Assembly: GCA_028285685.1 (NCBI GenBank) | Contig: JANQOR010000002.1 | Coordinates: 1-46,504 of the forward strand | Direction of reading: 5' to 3' | Source: Cyclobacteriaceae bacterium | GTDB taxonomy: Bacteria; Bacteroidota; Bacteroidia; Cytophagales; Cyclobacteriaceae | Length of the DNA stretch: 46,504 bases | Part shown: piece by piece, positions 1 to 7,780 of the stretch | Layout of the letters: every line of letters starts with the position of its first letter | Numbering within the stretch: the first letter of the stretch is position 1 | Notes under the pieces: model-generated | The model's database searches: none | Seen by the model: the letters and a program-made list of their open reading frames with translations, nothing else | Told to the model about the DNA's origin: nothing | Position numbers and translations under genes: made by a program

Positions 1-232
1 CAAAAGAATATTCAGGATTAATGTCCTTTCCCATTTTCCCAATCAATTCTTCAGCTGTGTATCCAAGTGCGTCGCAAGCGGCCGAATTCACACGAATAAA
101 GCGTAGCTGATCATCAAACCAGTACACTCCATCAGAAATGCTTTCAATGGTGAAATCTGAAAACTGCATCTGCTCTGCGACTTCAGAATAAGTGTCTGCT
201 TCTGTCGCAATATCTACTACTTCCGGCAACAT
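1..232 (-). CDS. PAS-domain sensor protein, N-terminal part only
   Basis: Only the first 77 codons are in the window; the gene runs off the left edge. It starts at an ATG on the minus strand (reads M-L-P-E-V-V-D-I-A). From about residue 30 the sequence is a typical PAS fold: a D-G-V-Y-W-F-D stretch, then R-F-I-R-V-N-S-A-A-C-D-A-L-G-Y and E-E-L-I-G-K. PAS domains sense ligands, redox state or partners, and this one is probably the input part of a histidine kinase, but the output domain is outside the window and cannot be named. The 193 bases between it and the next gene show no other coding signal. Confidence 0.75.
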   Translation of the reverse strand, partial: MLPEVVDIATEADTYSEVAEQMQFSDFTIESISDGVYWFDDQLRFIRVNSAACDALGYTAEELIGKMGKDINPEYSF

Positions 233-390
233 GTAATTCTAGGTTAATCCCTGACTACAAAAATCAGAATAATCAAGTTCCTTAATACAGATTTTTTTGA
301 AAATAGATACCTCGAGCAGGTATCATGAGATCAGGCATGCGGCTTCTGGTGAACATTTTTTGAAAAGACGAGTAAGCAACGAGAATAAAT

Positions 391-420
391 AAAAAAGGGC
401 AGCTTCGAACTGCCCCTTTT
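391..420. terminator. Rho-independent terminator, probably bidirectional
   Basis: The sequence AAAAAGGGCAG-CTTCGAA-CTGCCCCTTTT forms a GC-rich stem with A and T runs on both flanks. It lies a few bases beyond the stop codon of the YCII-like gene on the minus strand, where the A run reads as the U tract. Confidence 0.8.
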
Positions 421-425
421 AGTTC

Positions 426-758
426 TTACATGTCAACACATTCGTGCAACTCAATGTCGCATCCGCCTGTCCACGCAAGGTGTGGATGACCTTTTAATAG
501 CGACTTGGCATCTTCCATATCATTCGCTTGAAGAATGGAGTATCCAGTAACTTCTTTCGTACTATTTTCAGTGGTTCCATCAGGTAGTAAACGCAACCCA
601 GGCATCAACGGAGCTCCAAAATCGACCATCTGGTCTCCAACAGAATCTTTCCAGGCTAGCCATGGCTTCATTCCTTCCATTTTTTGCTCTGGGGTAGCTT
701 CTGCCATTGCTGCCATTGCTTCTGCTGGTGCGTGATAAATTACGACAAACTTTTTCAT
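426..758 (-). CDS. YCII-related (DGPF-type) small protein
   Basis: A 110-residue cytosolic protein starting M-K-K-F-V-V-I-Y-H. The alpha/beta pattern fits the YCII-like dimeric ferredoxin fold: an N-terminal strand, a helix rich in Ala and Met (residues 12-30), a G-Y-S-I-L-Q strand, then a helix ending A-K-S-L-L-K-G-H-P-H-L, where the G-H-P-H is the usual family signature. Related proteins are often linked to sigma factors or small-molecule chemistry, but most have no proven activity. It appears to be a single-gene unit ended by the hairpin just downstream. No regulator partner lies next to it. Confidence 0.75.
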   Translation of the reverse strand: MKKFVVIYHAPAEAMAAMAEATPEQKMEGMKPWLAWKDSVGDQMVDFGAPLMPGLRLLPDGTTENSTKEVTGYSILQANDMEDAKSLLKGHPHLAWTGGCDIELHECVDM

Positions 759-828
759 AAGTGTTTCTTTTTTTGATTTACGACTTATGACGAATAGCAG
801 CCTGAATAATAGACAGGTCGGTCCTGAC

Positions 829-2283
829 CTAGTACGCAGCTAGCTCAATGGCCCTTGCAATCTTTTCGGCTAATTCGCGCCGGCCTTCCTTTGAATTAAT
901 ATAGGTGGCGTCATCACTATTGGTAGGATACTCAAGATCGATCAACACGGCTGGACACGCTGCATTGTTAAGAATGTAGTTGCCATACTGGTGCGCCAAT
1001 ACCCCCTTTTTCGAAGTTCTTGAAAATTGGTAGGCGGTCAGTTGAGCCAGTCTTTCTGATTTGTGCCAATGCTCACCTAAGTCCGTATAGACGATGTGAT
1101 GACTGTCAGGGAAACTCGATTGCTCCATGTGGATCGAAATGAACAAGTCAGCCGTTCTGGTGAGCTCCACACGCTCTTTAGGTGTAAGAAACTGATCATT
1201 TGCTCTAGTAAGAATCACTGTGTGTGATGTGTTTTTGTCGAGATTGCCCTTGATCAGCTTAGCTATTTCTAAGGCCACTTCCTTTTCTTCCACTCCAAAT
1301 CCAGAAGCGATTCCAGGATCCTTCCCTCCATGTCCTGCATCTATAATGATTGTCTTTTCATAGCTATTTGTAGAAGGTAACTCTATGACAGGTTCTTCTT
1401 TCAGTGAGAAGGCTGTCAATAAAAAGACGGAGGTTAAGGCAACAACCAGGTACTTTATTTTCAAGCCTGAGGTTGTTGTTTTGGTTTTTGTCATCATAGC
1501 GATTCGATTTTTAATTGATAAATAAGAAAAACTGCTTGCGAGACTTAGGTTTAGGGTCCCTCCCTGCATATCTAAAATTTTGTTCAAGTAACCCTTAAGA
1601 TCAGAAGCCTTGGCTGTTACAAGCGAATCGGCTGTGTATTCATGATTTAATTCAACCTTCTTTCTGAAAAGATAAATGAGTGGCTGAAACCAAAAAATGA
1701 TCAAGAGCAGCTCTATAAAAAGTATATCCAGGGAGTGACGATGGGTGATGTGGACTTCCTCATGATTTATAAGATCCTGATCGAGCCCACTTTCAAGAGT
1801 GTTTTCACCAACGTACAATTGATTAAAGAAGGTGAAAGGGGTAATTGATCTTTTGCAAACAACTAAGGAGTAATTTCCTTTCCTGATTTTGTAACCAGTC
1901 GCTTTCAACCTAAACAGCAATAGGAGGCTCCTACAAAATCTAAAACTAAGAACGGAAAATCCTATGAGATAGATCGACCAAAACAGATACTTGTAGAAAG
2001 CTTCAGAATTCGCAGAAGCTTCAGAATCCTGCCTTAGCAACAAATCATCTTCAATTTCACCTGGAAGCACAATTGACTCAAAGGAAATCTGGGAGCTCAT
2101 TGGATCGATCGGCAAATCAGACGAAATTGGGATTTCGATCAATGGTAGAGAAAGCGAAAAAATGATAGCAACAAGCAAATAGAAACGGTTAAATAGAAAG
2201 ATCTTCTCTCTCTGCAATAGCAAAACATACAAAATGTAAAAGGTTGCCAATGCTATCGTCGATATAACTAAATACTCAATCAT
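829..2283 (-). CDS. M56 (BlaR1-type) membrane protease fused to N-acetylmuramoyl-L-alanine amidase domain
   Basis: A 484-residue membrane protein. Residues 1-265 are a BlaR1/MecR1-like M56 domain with hydrophobic segments near 1-22, 34-52, 98-125 and 185-206. The zinc motif H-E-E-V-H is at 174-178, with a downstream N-H-E-Y-T-A-D at 213-219. Another membrane segment (277-293) leads to a periplasmic Amidase_3 domain (311-484) with D-A-G-H-G-G (H318), E333 and S-I-H (H385) as zinc ligands. The usual penicillin-sensing domain of BlaR1 is absent. The catalytic Glu expected in the V-E-x-G-F-x-S-N motif reads D449 (I-D-L-E-Y-P-T-N), so amidase activity may be weak or lost. Its start overlaps the end of the BlaI-like gene by 8 bases, so the two form one operon. 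I infer that the C-terminal domain senses or cuts peptidoglycan. Confidence 0.85.
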   Translation of the reverse strand: MIEYLVISTIALATFYILYVLLLQREKIFLFNRFYLLVAIIFSLSLPLIEIPISSDLPIDPMSSQISFESIVLPGEIEDDLLLRQDSEASANSEAFYKYLFWSIYLIGFSVLSFRFCRSLLLLFRLKATGYKIRKGNYSLVVCKRSITPFTFFNQLYVGENTLESGLDQDLINHEEVHITHRHSLDILFIELLLIIFWFQPLIYLFRKKVELNHEYTADSLVTAKASDLKGYLNKILDMQGGTLNLSLASSFSYLSIKNRIAMMTKTKTTTSGLKIKYLVVALTSVFLLTAFSLKEEPVIELPSTNSYEKTIIIDAGHGGKDPGIASGFGVEEKEVALEIAKLIKGNLDKNTSHTVILTRANDQFLTPKERVELTRTADLFISIHMEQSSFPDSHHIVYTDLGEHWHKSERLAQLTAYQFSRTSKKGVLAHQYGNYILNNAACPAVLIDLEYPTNSDDATYINSKEGRRELAEKIARAIELAAY

Positions 2284-2653
2284 TCTTGCTTCTTTTCTTT
2301 ATTTCCTCGTTGATCATGTTTTTAAGTTCCTTCAACTCATCAAGGCTCAGATCACTCTTTTTCGCAAAGAAGGATCCAAACTGAGCTGAAGAATTATTGA
2401 AGAATTCACCGATCATCTCCTTTAGATGACCTGAGAAATAAGCCGACTTCTGGACTTTAGGATAATATTCTCTTACACTCCCCCTTTGCACAAACCCGAT
2501 GTAATCTTTCTTGATCATTCGGGAGATCATAGTCGCCACCGTTGTATATGCAGGACGGGGTTCAGGAAACTCCTCAACAATGTCCTTCATATAGGCTCGC
2601 TCAAGCTTCCAGAGATACTTCATTATTTGTTCTTCGGACTTATTGAATTTCAT
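2276..2653 (-). CDS. BlaI/MecI/CopY-family transcriptional repressor
   Basis: A 125-residue protein with an N-terminal winged helix (about residues 3-75; E-E-Q-I-M-K-Y-L-W, then T-T-V-A-T-M-I-S-R-M) and a C-terminal dimerisation helix ending in Lys-rich sequence. In this family the dimer binds a TACA/TGTA operator and is inactivated by its M56 partner. The partner is the next gene, overlapping by 8 bases. A clear SD (GGAGG, complement of 2655-2659) lies just before the ATG, which is strong for this phylum. The operator at 2667-2682 covers its own promoter, so autoregulation is expected. Confidence 0.9.
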   Translation of the reverse strand: MKFNKSEEQIMKYLWKLERAYMKDIVEEFPEPRPAYTTVATMISRMIKKDYIGFVQRGSVREYYPKVQKSAYFSGHLKEMIGEFFNNSSAQFGSFFAKKSDLSLDELKELKNMINEEIKKRSKND

Positions 2654-2666
2654 TCCTCCGTAAATA

Positions 2667-2682
2667 TACTACAAATGTAGTA
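2667..2682 (-). promoter_or_regulatory. BlaI-type operator overlapping the -7 promoter element
   Basis: The palindrome TACTAC-AAAT-GTAGTA has perfect 6-base arms and matches the operator style of BlaI/MecI repressors. Read on the minus strand it contains TACATTTG (2672-2679), a perfect Bacteroidota -7 element TAnnTTTG, 14 bases before the SD-ATG of the repressor gene. A bound repressor would block polymerase. No good -33 TTG is visible at the usual spacing. Confidence 0.8.
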
Positions 2683-2746
2683 ATATTATTTATTAATCGT
2701 AAGTACTCGAATATTTATTTTGTTCGATAGAGAAAAAATTAAAAAA

Positions 2747-2800
2747 ACTGCAATTACGAATAATATTTGTAACTATTTTTACTGCAATTACGAATAATAT
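2747..2800. repeat. Perfect 20-bp direct repeat upstream of the PadR gene
   Basis: ACTGCAATTACGAATAATAT occurs at 2747-2766 and again at 2781-2800, identical, with starts 34 bp apart (about three helical turns). The second copy ends 4 bases before the PadR ATG. Each copy has an ATTA-CGAA-TAAT inverted core. This could be a double operator for the PadR protein or a tandem duplication of the promoter region. Confidence 0.75.
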
Positions 2801-2804
2801 CTTA

Positions 2805-3143
2805 ATGAAAAAGACAAAACTTGGGGAATTTGAAGAAATGGTGCTACTGGCGGTTATCGTTTTGAAAGACGATGCCTACGGTGTGGAAATCAAAAAAGAG
2901 CTAGAATCCAGGTTAAAAGAGCGGCTAAGCGTCGGTTCCATTCAGTCTGCCTTGAAGCGAATGGAAGAAAAAGGGTTCCTCAACTCGGAATTTGGAGAGA
3001 CCACAAAAAAACGTGGTGGAAAAAGAAAGCGAATTTATACCTCCACACCTCATGCTCACAAAGTGCTCAAGGAAATCAAAGAGATACGTGAAGGCTTTTG
3101 GTCCAATATACAATTGACACCAGTGGACCTTAAGACCATATGA
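2805..3143 (+). CDS. PadR-family transcriptional regulator
   Basis: A 112-residue winged-helix protein: L-G-E-F-E-E-M-V-L-L-A near the N-terminus, Y-G-V-E-I-K-K-E-L in helix 2, S-V-G-S-I-Q-S-A-L-K-R-M-E in the recognition helix, and a basic wing (K-K-R-G-G-K-R-K-R) before a Y-T-S-T-P turn. The short C-terminal helix is typical of the small PadR subclass that controls neighbouring transporters. It ends in an ATGA overlap with the permease gene, so the two are co-transcribed and translationally coupled. The 20-bp direct repeat just upstream is the likely binding site. The inducing signal is unknown. Confidence 0.9.
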   Translation: MKKTKLGEFEEMVLLAVIVLKDDAYGVEIKKELESRLKERLSVGSIQSALKRMEEKGFLNSEFGETTKKRGGKRKRIYTSTPHAHKVLKEIKEIREGFWSNIQLTPVDLKTI

Positions 3144-5773
3144 GCAAAGAGCAAATGACACCACCACAGTGGCCAATCAAGATTCTCCGATTGCTGCTTA
3201 AAGCAGATTACCTGGAGGAAATTGAAGGAGATATGGAAGAGGTATTTCAGGATAACCTGGAAAGTGGCACCTATAATAGAGCAAAACGATTATTTGTTCT
3301 GGATACATTAAAACTCGTCAGACCCAACCTACTAAGAAACTCAAAATGGATATACAGACTAAACTTTATTGCCATGACCATTAACAACCTCAAAATTGCA
3401 TTCAGGACTTTGCTGAAATACAAAACACATTCTGCTATCAATCTGGTAGGATTGGCGATCGGGCTTACGATTGGTGGCCTGATCATTCTTTATGTTTCAG
3501 ATGAACTCTCCTTCGACAAGTTCCACGAGAAAGGTAATAGGATATTCAAGGTTACCACTTTCAATGACCAGGGCGGTAAAATGGAAACCAACGCCTGGCC
3601 GGTCGCTCACAAGCTAAAAACAGAATTTCCGGAAGTAGAGTCAGTTATCTATTCAAGAACAGCTCACCGGAGTCTGAAACTAAGTCACAAGGACAAAGAA
3701 TATGATCACAAGATTCATTATGTAAGCAAAGAATTCTTCAACATTTTTTCCTTCGAACTAACTCAAGGAAATCCAAAGACAGCTCTTCTGGACCCCTACT
3801 CCGTTGTGATCACCGAGTCGATCAAGCAGATCTACTTTGATGAAGAGAATGTGATTGGAAAAACAATGGTCTTTAGGGACTCGCTAAACTTCAAGGTAAC
3901 GGGGGTGATAAAAGAGGTGCCAAGGACCTCGCACATCCAATTCGATATGCTCTTCTCATTTGCTACATATGAGAAACTTACCGATTGGTTTAGCTACACC
4001 GAAGGCTGGGGGAATTTTAATGTGCGCAATTACGTGCTTTTAAAAGAAGGAGCTGATGCACAGGCTGCAGAGGCCAGGGCTGTTGATTTGTACGTTGAAA
4101 GCGTTGGAGAATGGCTGGAGGAAATGGGAATTCTAATGTATGTCGATTTTATTCCGATGGAGGAGATCTATCTCAATTCCGAAACTTGGAATAGCTTCGG
4201 GCCGTCCGGCTCGGAGGATCAAATAAAAACAGTTTCTCTAATCGGGATTTTTGCCATCATCCTTGCTTGCATCAACTACATCAATCTAAGCACAGCAAGA
4301 GCTTCGTATCGGGCAAAGGAGGTGGCTATTAAAAAAGTAAATGGATCTTCCAGGATGGCCTTGATCACACAATTCTTAATGGAATCCTACTTGCTCACTT
4401 TTTTTGCCTTCATTATCGCGTTTGTATTGATGTACATGTTGCTGCCATTCTTCAATGATTTGATGGGCAGAAGTTATCTGATCTCATCATTTGCCGCTCC
4501 AAAATTCTTGCTCAGCATCATCTTGCTCGGTGTAAGCATAGCCTTCCTGTCAGGTTATTATCCGGCATTGGTAATCTCAGCGTTCAAACCTCTGCAAGCA
4601 ATGCGTGGAACTCTCAACATGAATCCAAAAGGACTTGGCCTGAGAAAAACACTCATCATCTTTCAATTTTTTGTTTCAGCCGGACTGCTCCTCGCAACCT
4701 TCCTGGTACTAAGTCAGCTTAATTTCATGCGTGAACAGGACCTTGGTTTTGACAAGGAACAGATCCTGGTGGTTAATGCCTCCAATAGCAAGAATCCTGC
4801 TTCGCATGGTACATACCGAACCGAATTAGAACGACTGACCAACGTGCAAAGCGTGAGCCTTACCAATGCTCTTCCCGGTAGACCAGGATGGCAAGGACAG
4901 TGGGCCTATCCTGAAGAAGTACTGGATGACAATCGGGTAGATACCGAGTACATGGCTATAGATGAAAACTATTTGAAGACTCTTGGTCTGCAGTTGATTG
5001 CCGGACGAAACTTTGAGCGGGAACGTACTTCTGAATTGGAAGATGGACTTGTCGTCAATGAAACCCTCGTTCGTGAGATGGGGTGGCTTAGTCCGGAAGA
5101 TGCCATCGGCAAAAAAATTGTCTCCCCTTCCCAACGACCAGCTGGAACCGTGATTGGTGTAGTGAAAGACTACCATGGTTTGGGGTTGCAAGATGCAATA
5201 TGGTCTAAGGCGATGGACTACGCTAGCGATCAATACGGTCGATATTTTGCCGTAAGATTCACCACCGGTGACACCTATACGCTGGTGAAAGAAGTTGAAG
5301 AAATATGGAACAGCACTTTTGAGAACGTTGGTTTCGAGTATTTCTTTCTGGATGATGACTTTGATCGGCAATACCGGGAAGAAGATCGACTTGCTAGTGT
5401 TCTTACCCTGTTCGCTTTCATCATATTGATCATTTCCGGGATCGGACTGTTTGGATTGATTTCATTCGTAGCACTCAGCAAGACCAAAGAAGTCGGGATC
5501 CGAAAGACACTTGGTGCTAGTGTATCAAGTATTGTGTACTTGTTTTCTAAGGAATTCATTTTCCTGGTTGTCGTAGGAAACATCATCGCTATTCCTCTGG
5601 TATGGCATTTCGGCAACAGGTGGCTTGAGAACTTTGCTTACCACACAGAGGTCCAACTTTTGATTTTTCCCGCCACCGTCATACTGACAGTTTTGATAGC
5701 TTTCCTCACGGTCTGCATTCAAACCATCAAGACGGCCAAATTGAATCCGGTTGAAGCACTGCGGTACGAATAA
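3140..5773 (+). CDS. MacB/FtsX-type ABC transporter permease with N-terminal prefix domain
   Basis: An 877-residue inner-membrane protein. Residues 8-70 (P-P-Q-W-P-I-K-I-L-R-L, L-E-E-I-E-G-D-M-E-E) form the permease prefix domain common in Bacteroidota. Two repeats follow, each with a periplasmic MacB-type core and an FtsX-like bundle; the first begins near residue 80 (F-R-T-L-L-K-Y-K-T-H) and bundle motifs E-V-A-I-K-K-V-N-G and E-V-G-I-R-K-T-L-G-A lie near 394 and 780. Family members work with an ATPase as mechanotransmission exporters or lipoprotein/peptide transporters. No ATPase gene is adjacent, so the partner must be elsewhere. The gene is coupled to PadR by a 4-base overlap. The substrate is unknown. 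Confidence 0.88.
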   Translation: MSKEQMTPPQWPIKILRLLLKADYLEEIEGDMEEVFQDNLESGTYNRAKRLFVLDTLKLVRPNLLRNSKWIYRLNFIAMTINNLKIAFRTLLKYKTHSAINLVGLAIGLTIGGLIILYVSDELSFDKFHEKGNRIFKVTTFNDQGGKMETNAWPVAHKLKTEFPEVESVIYSRTAHRSLKLSHKDKEYDHKIHYVSKEFFNIFSFELTQGNPKTALLDPYSVVITESIKQIYFDEENVIGKTMVFRDSLNFKVTGVIKEVPRTSHIQFDMLFSFATYEKLTDWFSYTEGWGNFNVRNYVLLKEGADAQAAEARAVDLYVESVGEWLEEMGILMYVDFIPMEEIYLNSETWNSFGPSGSEDQIKTVSLIGIFAIILACINYINLSTARASYRAKEVAIKKVNGSSRMALITQFLMESYLLTFFAFIIAFVLMYMLLPFFNDLMGRSYLISSFAAPKFLLSIILLGVSIAFLSGYYPALVISAFKPLQAMRGTLNMNPKGLGLRKTLIIFQFFVSAGLLLATFLVLSQLNFMREQDLGFDKEQILVVNASNSKNPASHGTYRTELERLTNVQSVSLTNALPGRPGWQGQWAYPEEVLDDNRVDTEYMAIDENYLKTLGLQLIAGRNFERERTSELEDGLVVNETLVREMGWLSPEDAIGKKIVSPSQRPAGTVIGVVKDYHGLGLQDAIWSKAMDYASDQYGRYFAVRFTTGDTYTLVKEVEEIWNSTFENVGFEYFFLDDDFDRQYREEDRLASVLTLFAFIILIISGIGLFGLISFVALSKTKEVGIRKTLGASVSSIVYLFSKEFIFLVVVGNIIAIPLVWHFGNRWLENFAYHTEVQLLIFPATVILTVLIAFLTVCIQTIKTAKLNPVEALRYE

Positions 5774-5897
5774 AACCACAGAAGTGTAGTCAAATCGACT
5801 ATTTATCAGTCATTGCGAGCAATCTTGATAAAAGGATGGGGTGCAAGACTCCAAAAATGCTGATAGGTTCAGCGCGACCTTCGGAAATACCTACTTG

Positions 5898-5929
5898 TTG
5901 GACGCAATTACAGACAACACCTATCTTTG
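5898..5929 (+). promoter_or_regulatory. Bacteroidota-type promoter for the metal module
   Basis: A -33 TTG (5898-5900) and a -7 element TATCTTTG (5922-5929, matching TAnnTTTG) are separated by 21 bases, within the accepted spacing. Transcription would begin near 5936, leaving a leader of roughly 30 bases before the AraC-family ATG. The rest of the 5774-5964 gap shows no coding signal. Confidence 0.6.
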
Positions 5930-5964
5930 AACTGTAGTCCAGCCATACTTGTTGTGAAAAACCC

Positions 5965-6534
5965 ATGGCACAGAAGCTCTACATTAAAAACATGGTCTGT
6001 GACCGCTGCATTGAGGCAGTCAAGGAAGAACTGGCGAAGAGCAATATTCCATTATATGGTATTAAGCTCGGCGAAGCAACGGTCTCATCCCCTCTGACGT
6101 CGGATCAGAAAAGCAACATTTCCATTGCTCTTCAAAAGCGCGGCTTTGAATTGTTGGAGGATAGGAACAGTCAAATCATTGAGAGTATTAAGTCACTGAT
6201 AGTGGACCAAGTCCATCATAAAACGGAAAAGCTTAAGGTCAACTATTCCACTTACCTCGAGAAGGAATTAAACAAGGACTATCATACGTTAAGCAGCCTA
6301 TTTTCGTCAGTTGAGGGTATCACTATCGAACGCTTTGTGATCCTACAAAAACTTGAAAAAATAAAGGAGTTGCTTATTTACGATGAACTGAACCTAAGTC
6401 AGATTGCGAATAAGCTCGGATACAGCAGCGTCCAGCACCTGTCCAACCAGTTCAAGAAAAACACCGGCATGACACCCTCCGAGTTTAAAAAGCGTCAATC
6501 TCAAGATAGAAGCAAATTAGATGCGATAGGCTAA
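5965..6534 (+). CDS. AraC-family regulator with N-terminal CxxC metal-binding-like segment
   Basis: A 189-residue protein. The N-terminus (1-65) looks like an HMA (heavy-metal-associated) ferredoxin fold with N-M-V-C-D-R-C-I-E-A-V, where C12 and C15 form the CxxC site. The C-terminus (about 85-180) is an AraC DNA-binding domain with two helix-turn-helix units: a first Y-H-T-L-S-S-L-F-S, then L-S-Q-I-A-N-K-L-G-Y-S-S-V-Q-H-L-S-N-Q-F-K-K and G-M-T-P-S-E-F. Such HMA-AraC fusions are common in Bacteroidota next to metal genes. I infer that metal binding at the cysteines switches expression of the genes at 6612-12398. It has its own good promoter. The metal cannot be told from sequence. Confidence 0.88.
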   Translation: MAQKLYIKNMVCDRCIEAVKEELAKSNIPLYGIKLGEATVSSPLTSDQKSNISIALQKRGFELLEDRNSQIIESIKSLIVDQVHHKTEKLKVNYSTYLEKELNKDYHTLSSLFSSVEGITIERFVILQKLEKIKELLIYDELNLSQIANKLGYSSVQHLSNQFKKNTGMTPSEFKKRQSQDRSKLDAIG

Positions 6535-6611
6535 TTGAAATCTTACACATCTTTCCGAAAATTGTATTAATCGCTTAAGTGGAGTTATACGTTCTTTGTA
6601 TCTGAAAAAAC

Positions 6612-7268
6612 ATGCAAACGGCAACCTACGATACAGACATCCACTGCAAAATGTGCGTCGAGGCTCTCAAGCCAGTTCTCGATCAAGATAAGCTGATAGA
6701 TCAATGGTCCATAGACCTTAATCCTGAAGTAAAGACATTAACAGTTTCTGGCGATTTGGTTTCCCCAGGGCACATTAGTCAACTTCTTGGACAAAAGGGA
6801 TATAAGATCTTCAGTACAGCCAACGAATCATTTTGGGGAGATCGTGTATTGTGGAAGCGTGCCTCGTTTAATACACTCAATTGTCTGATTGGATGTTCGA
6901 TAGGTGATTTTGGCATGGTGTTTTACTTGCAGGCATTTCATCCCTCCACTCCTATCGTTTGGCAAATGGTCCTTGCAATTATTGCGGGTTTGATCACCTC
7001 GATCATACTTGAGACCATCATTTTGAAAAGCAGAGAGCACTTTAGCTGGCCTTTTGCCCTGAAAACAGCGTTCGGGATGTCGTTCCTCTCAATGGTTGCC
7101 ATGGAGTTAGCAATGACGGGAACAGATTTCATGATTACGGGAGGAAAAGCAGCATTCAGCGACATTTGGTATTGGCTGGCGTTGATCCCAGCTTTGATAG
7201 TGGGCTTCCTAACACCGCTGCCCTATAATTATTACAAGTTGAAAAAATTCAATAAAGCCTGTCATTAA
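6612..7268 (+). CDS. DUF4396 membrane protein with N-terminal HMA-like domain
   Basis: A 218-residue protein. Residues 1-70 form a second HMA-like domain with H-C-K-M-C-V-E-A-L (C12, C15). From about residue 80 it is a DUF4396 integral membrane domain with four hydrophobic segments (near 88-108, 117-137, 148-168 and 185-205) and the conserved patches F-N-T-L-N-C-L-I-G-C-S-I-G-D and M-E-L-A-M-T-G-T-D-F-M. A C-terminal Y-N-Y-Y-K-L-K-K-F end is cytosolic. DUF4396 has no established activity but recurs in copper and heavy-metal loci. The CxxC domain probably hands metal to the membrane part. It follows the AraC gene in the same direction after 77 bases. Confidence 0.82.
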   Translation: MQTATYDTDIHCKMCVEALKPVLDQDKLIDQWSIDLNPEVKTLTVSGDLVSPGHISQLLGQKGYKIFSTANESFWGDRVLWKRASFNTLNCLIGCSIGDFGMVFYLQAFHPSTPIVWQMVLAIIAGLITSIILETIILKSREHFSWPFALKTAFGMSFLSMVAMELAMTGTDFMITGGKAAFSDIWYWLALIPALIVGFLTPLPYNYYKLKKFNKACH

Positions 7269-7289
7269 AACCAATTTCGATACAAATCG

Positions 7290-7297
7290 TACCTTTG
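7290..7297 (+). promoter_or_regulatory. Candidate -7 promoter element
   Basis: TACCTTTG matches TAnnTTTG and ends only 5 bases before the GTG start of the HYC_CC_PP gene. If used, the transcript would be leaderless or nearly so. No TTG is seen at the usual -33 distance. Confidence 0.35.
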
Positions 7298-7302
7298 TAC
7301 CA

Positions 7303-7692
7303 GTGATTTTATTCAAGAAAATAGTAAATGGCTTCCTAGCGGTACTACTTCTCATAGCTACCACTGGAATTACTTTGAATAAGCACTATTGCATGGGCCG
7401 ATTAAAATCGGTTGCCGTTTTCCAGGAAGCCGAAAATTGTCTGGGGAAGGGTTTCACAGACCCTATGCCATGCTGTCAGGATGTGAGTGAGGAATTAAAG
7501 GTTGAAGAGCTTACAAAGGCGTCCTTTGAGTTCAAAAGCACTCCTGATCTTTACGAGCTTGCTTCTATCTCCTGGATATTGCTTGAGGAGCAAAAAGTCC
7601 AGGTACAGAGGGACAAGCCCCACTTTTTAAACTACCTACCTCCCCCACCAGATCGGGACATACCTGTCCTGGTCCAGTCTTTCCTTATTTAA
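7303..7692 (+). CDS. HYC_CC_PP-family exported protein
   Basis: A 129-residue protein recognised by its three family landmarks: H-Y-C at 28-30, C-C at 57-58 and the proline run P-P-P-P before D-R-D-I-P-V-L-V-Q-S near the C-terminus. The first 25 residues are hydrophobic and serve as a signal or anchor. The start codon is GTG; I see no in-frame ATG nearby. Function is not established, but the family is confined to Bacteroidota and often lies next to TonB-dependent receptors of metal loci. The cysteines and His suggest a periplasmic metal ligand set. It lies between the DUF4396 gene and the acetolactate-decarboxylase-like gene. Confidence 0.82.
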   Translation: MILFKKIVNGFLAVLLLIATTGITLNKHYCMGRLKSVAVFQEAENCLGKGFTDPMPCCQDVSEELKVEELTKASFEFKSTPDLYELASISWILLEEQKVQVQRDKPHFLNYLPPPPDRDIPVLVQSFLI

Positions 7693-7780
7693 GCCGATTT
7701 GTTTGAGTCAGCCAGTCTATCCTGTCAAGGTACAGGTAGTTGGCATGTTTCAAATATTCTTCAAACAAAAAAGCTTAAAA

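Noticed and set aside
829-2653. Beta-lactam resistance sensor (BlaR1) and repressor
   Set aside because: The repressor and M56 parts fit, but there is no penicillin-binding sensor domain and no beta-lactamase gene; the outer domain is an amidase fold.
4826-5371. Long open frame on the minus strand inside the first permease gene
   Set aside because: It is a shadow of the plus-strand gene, whose motifs are clear; it has no recognisable domain.
7703-7780. Longer N-terminus for the acetolactate-decarboxylase-like protein
   Set aside because: The extra 26 residues would precede a clear signal peptide; the ATG at 7781 is better.
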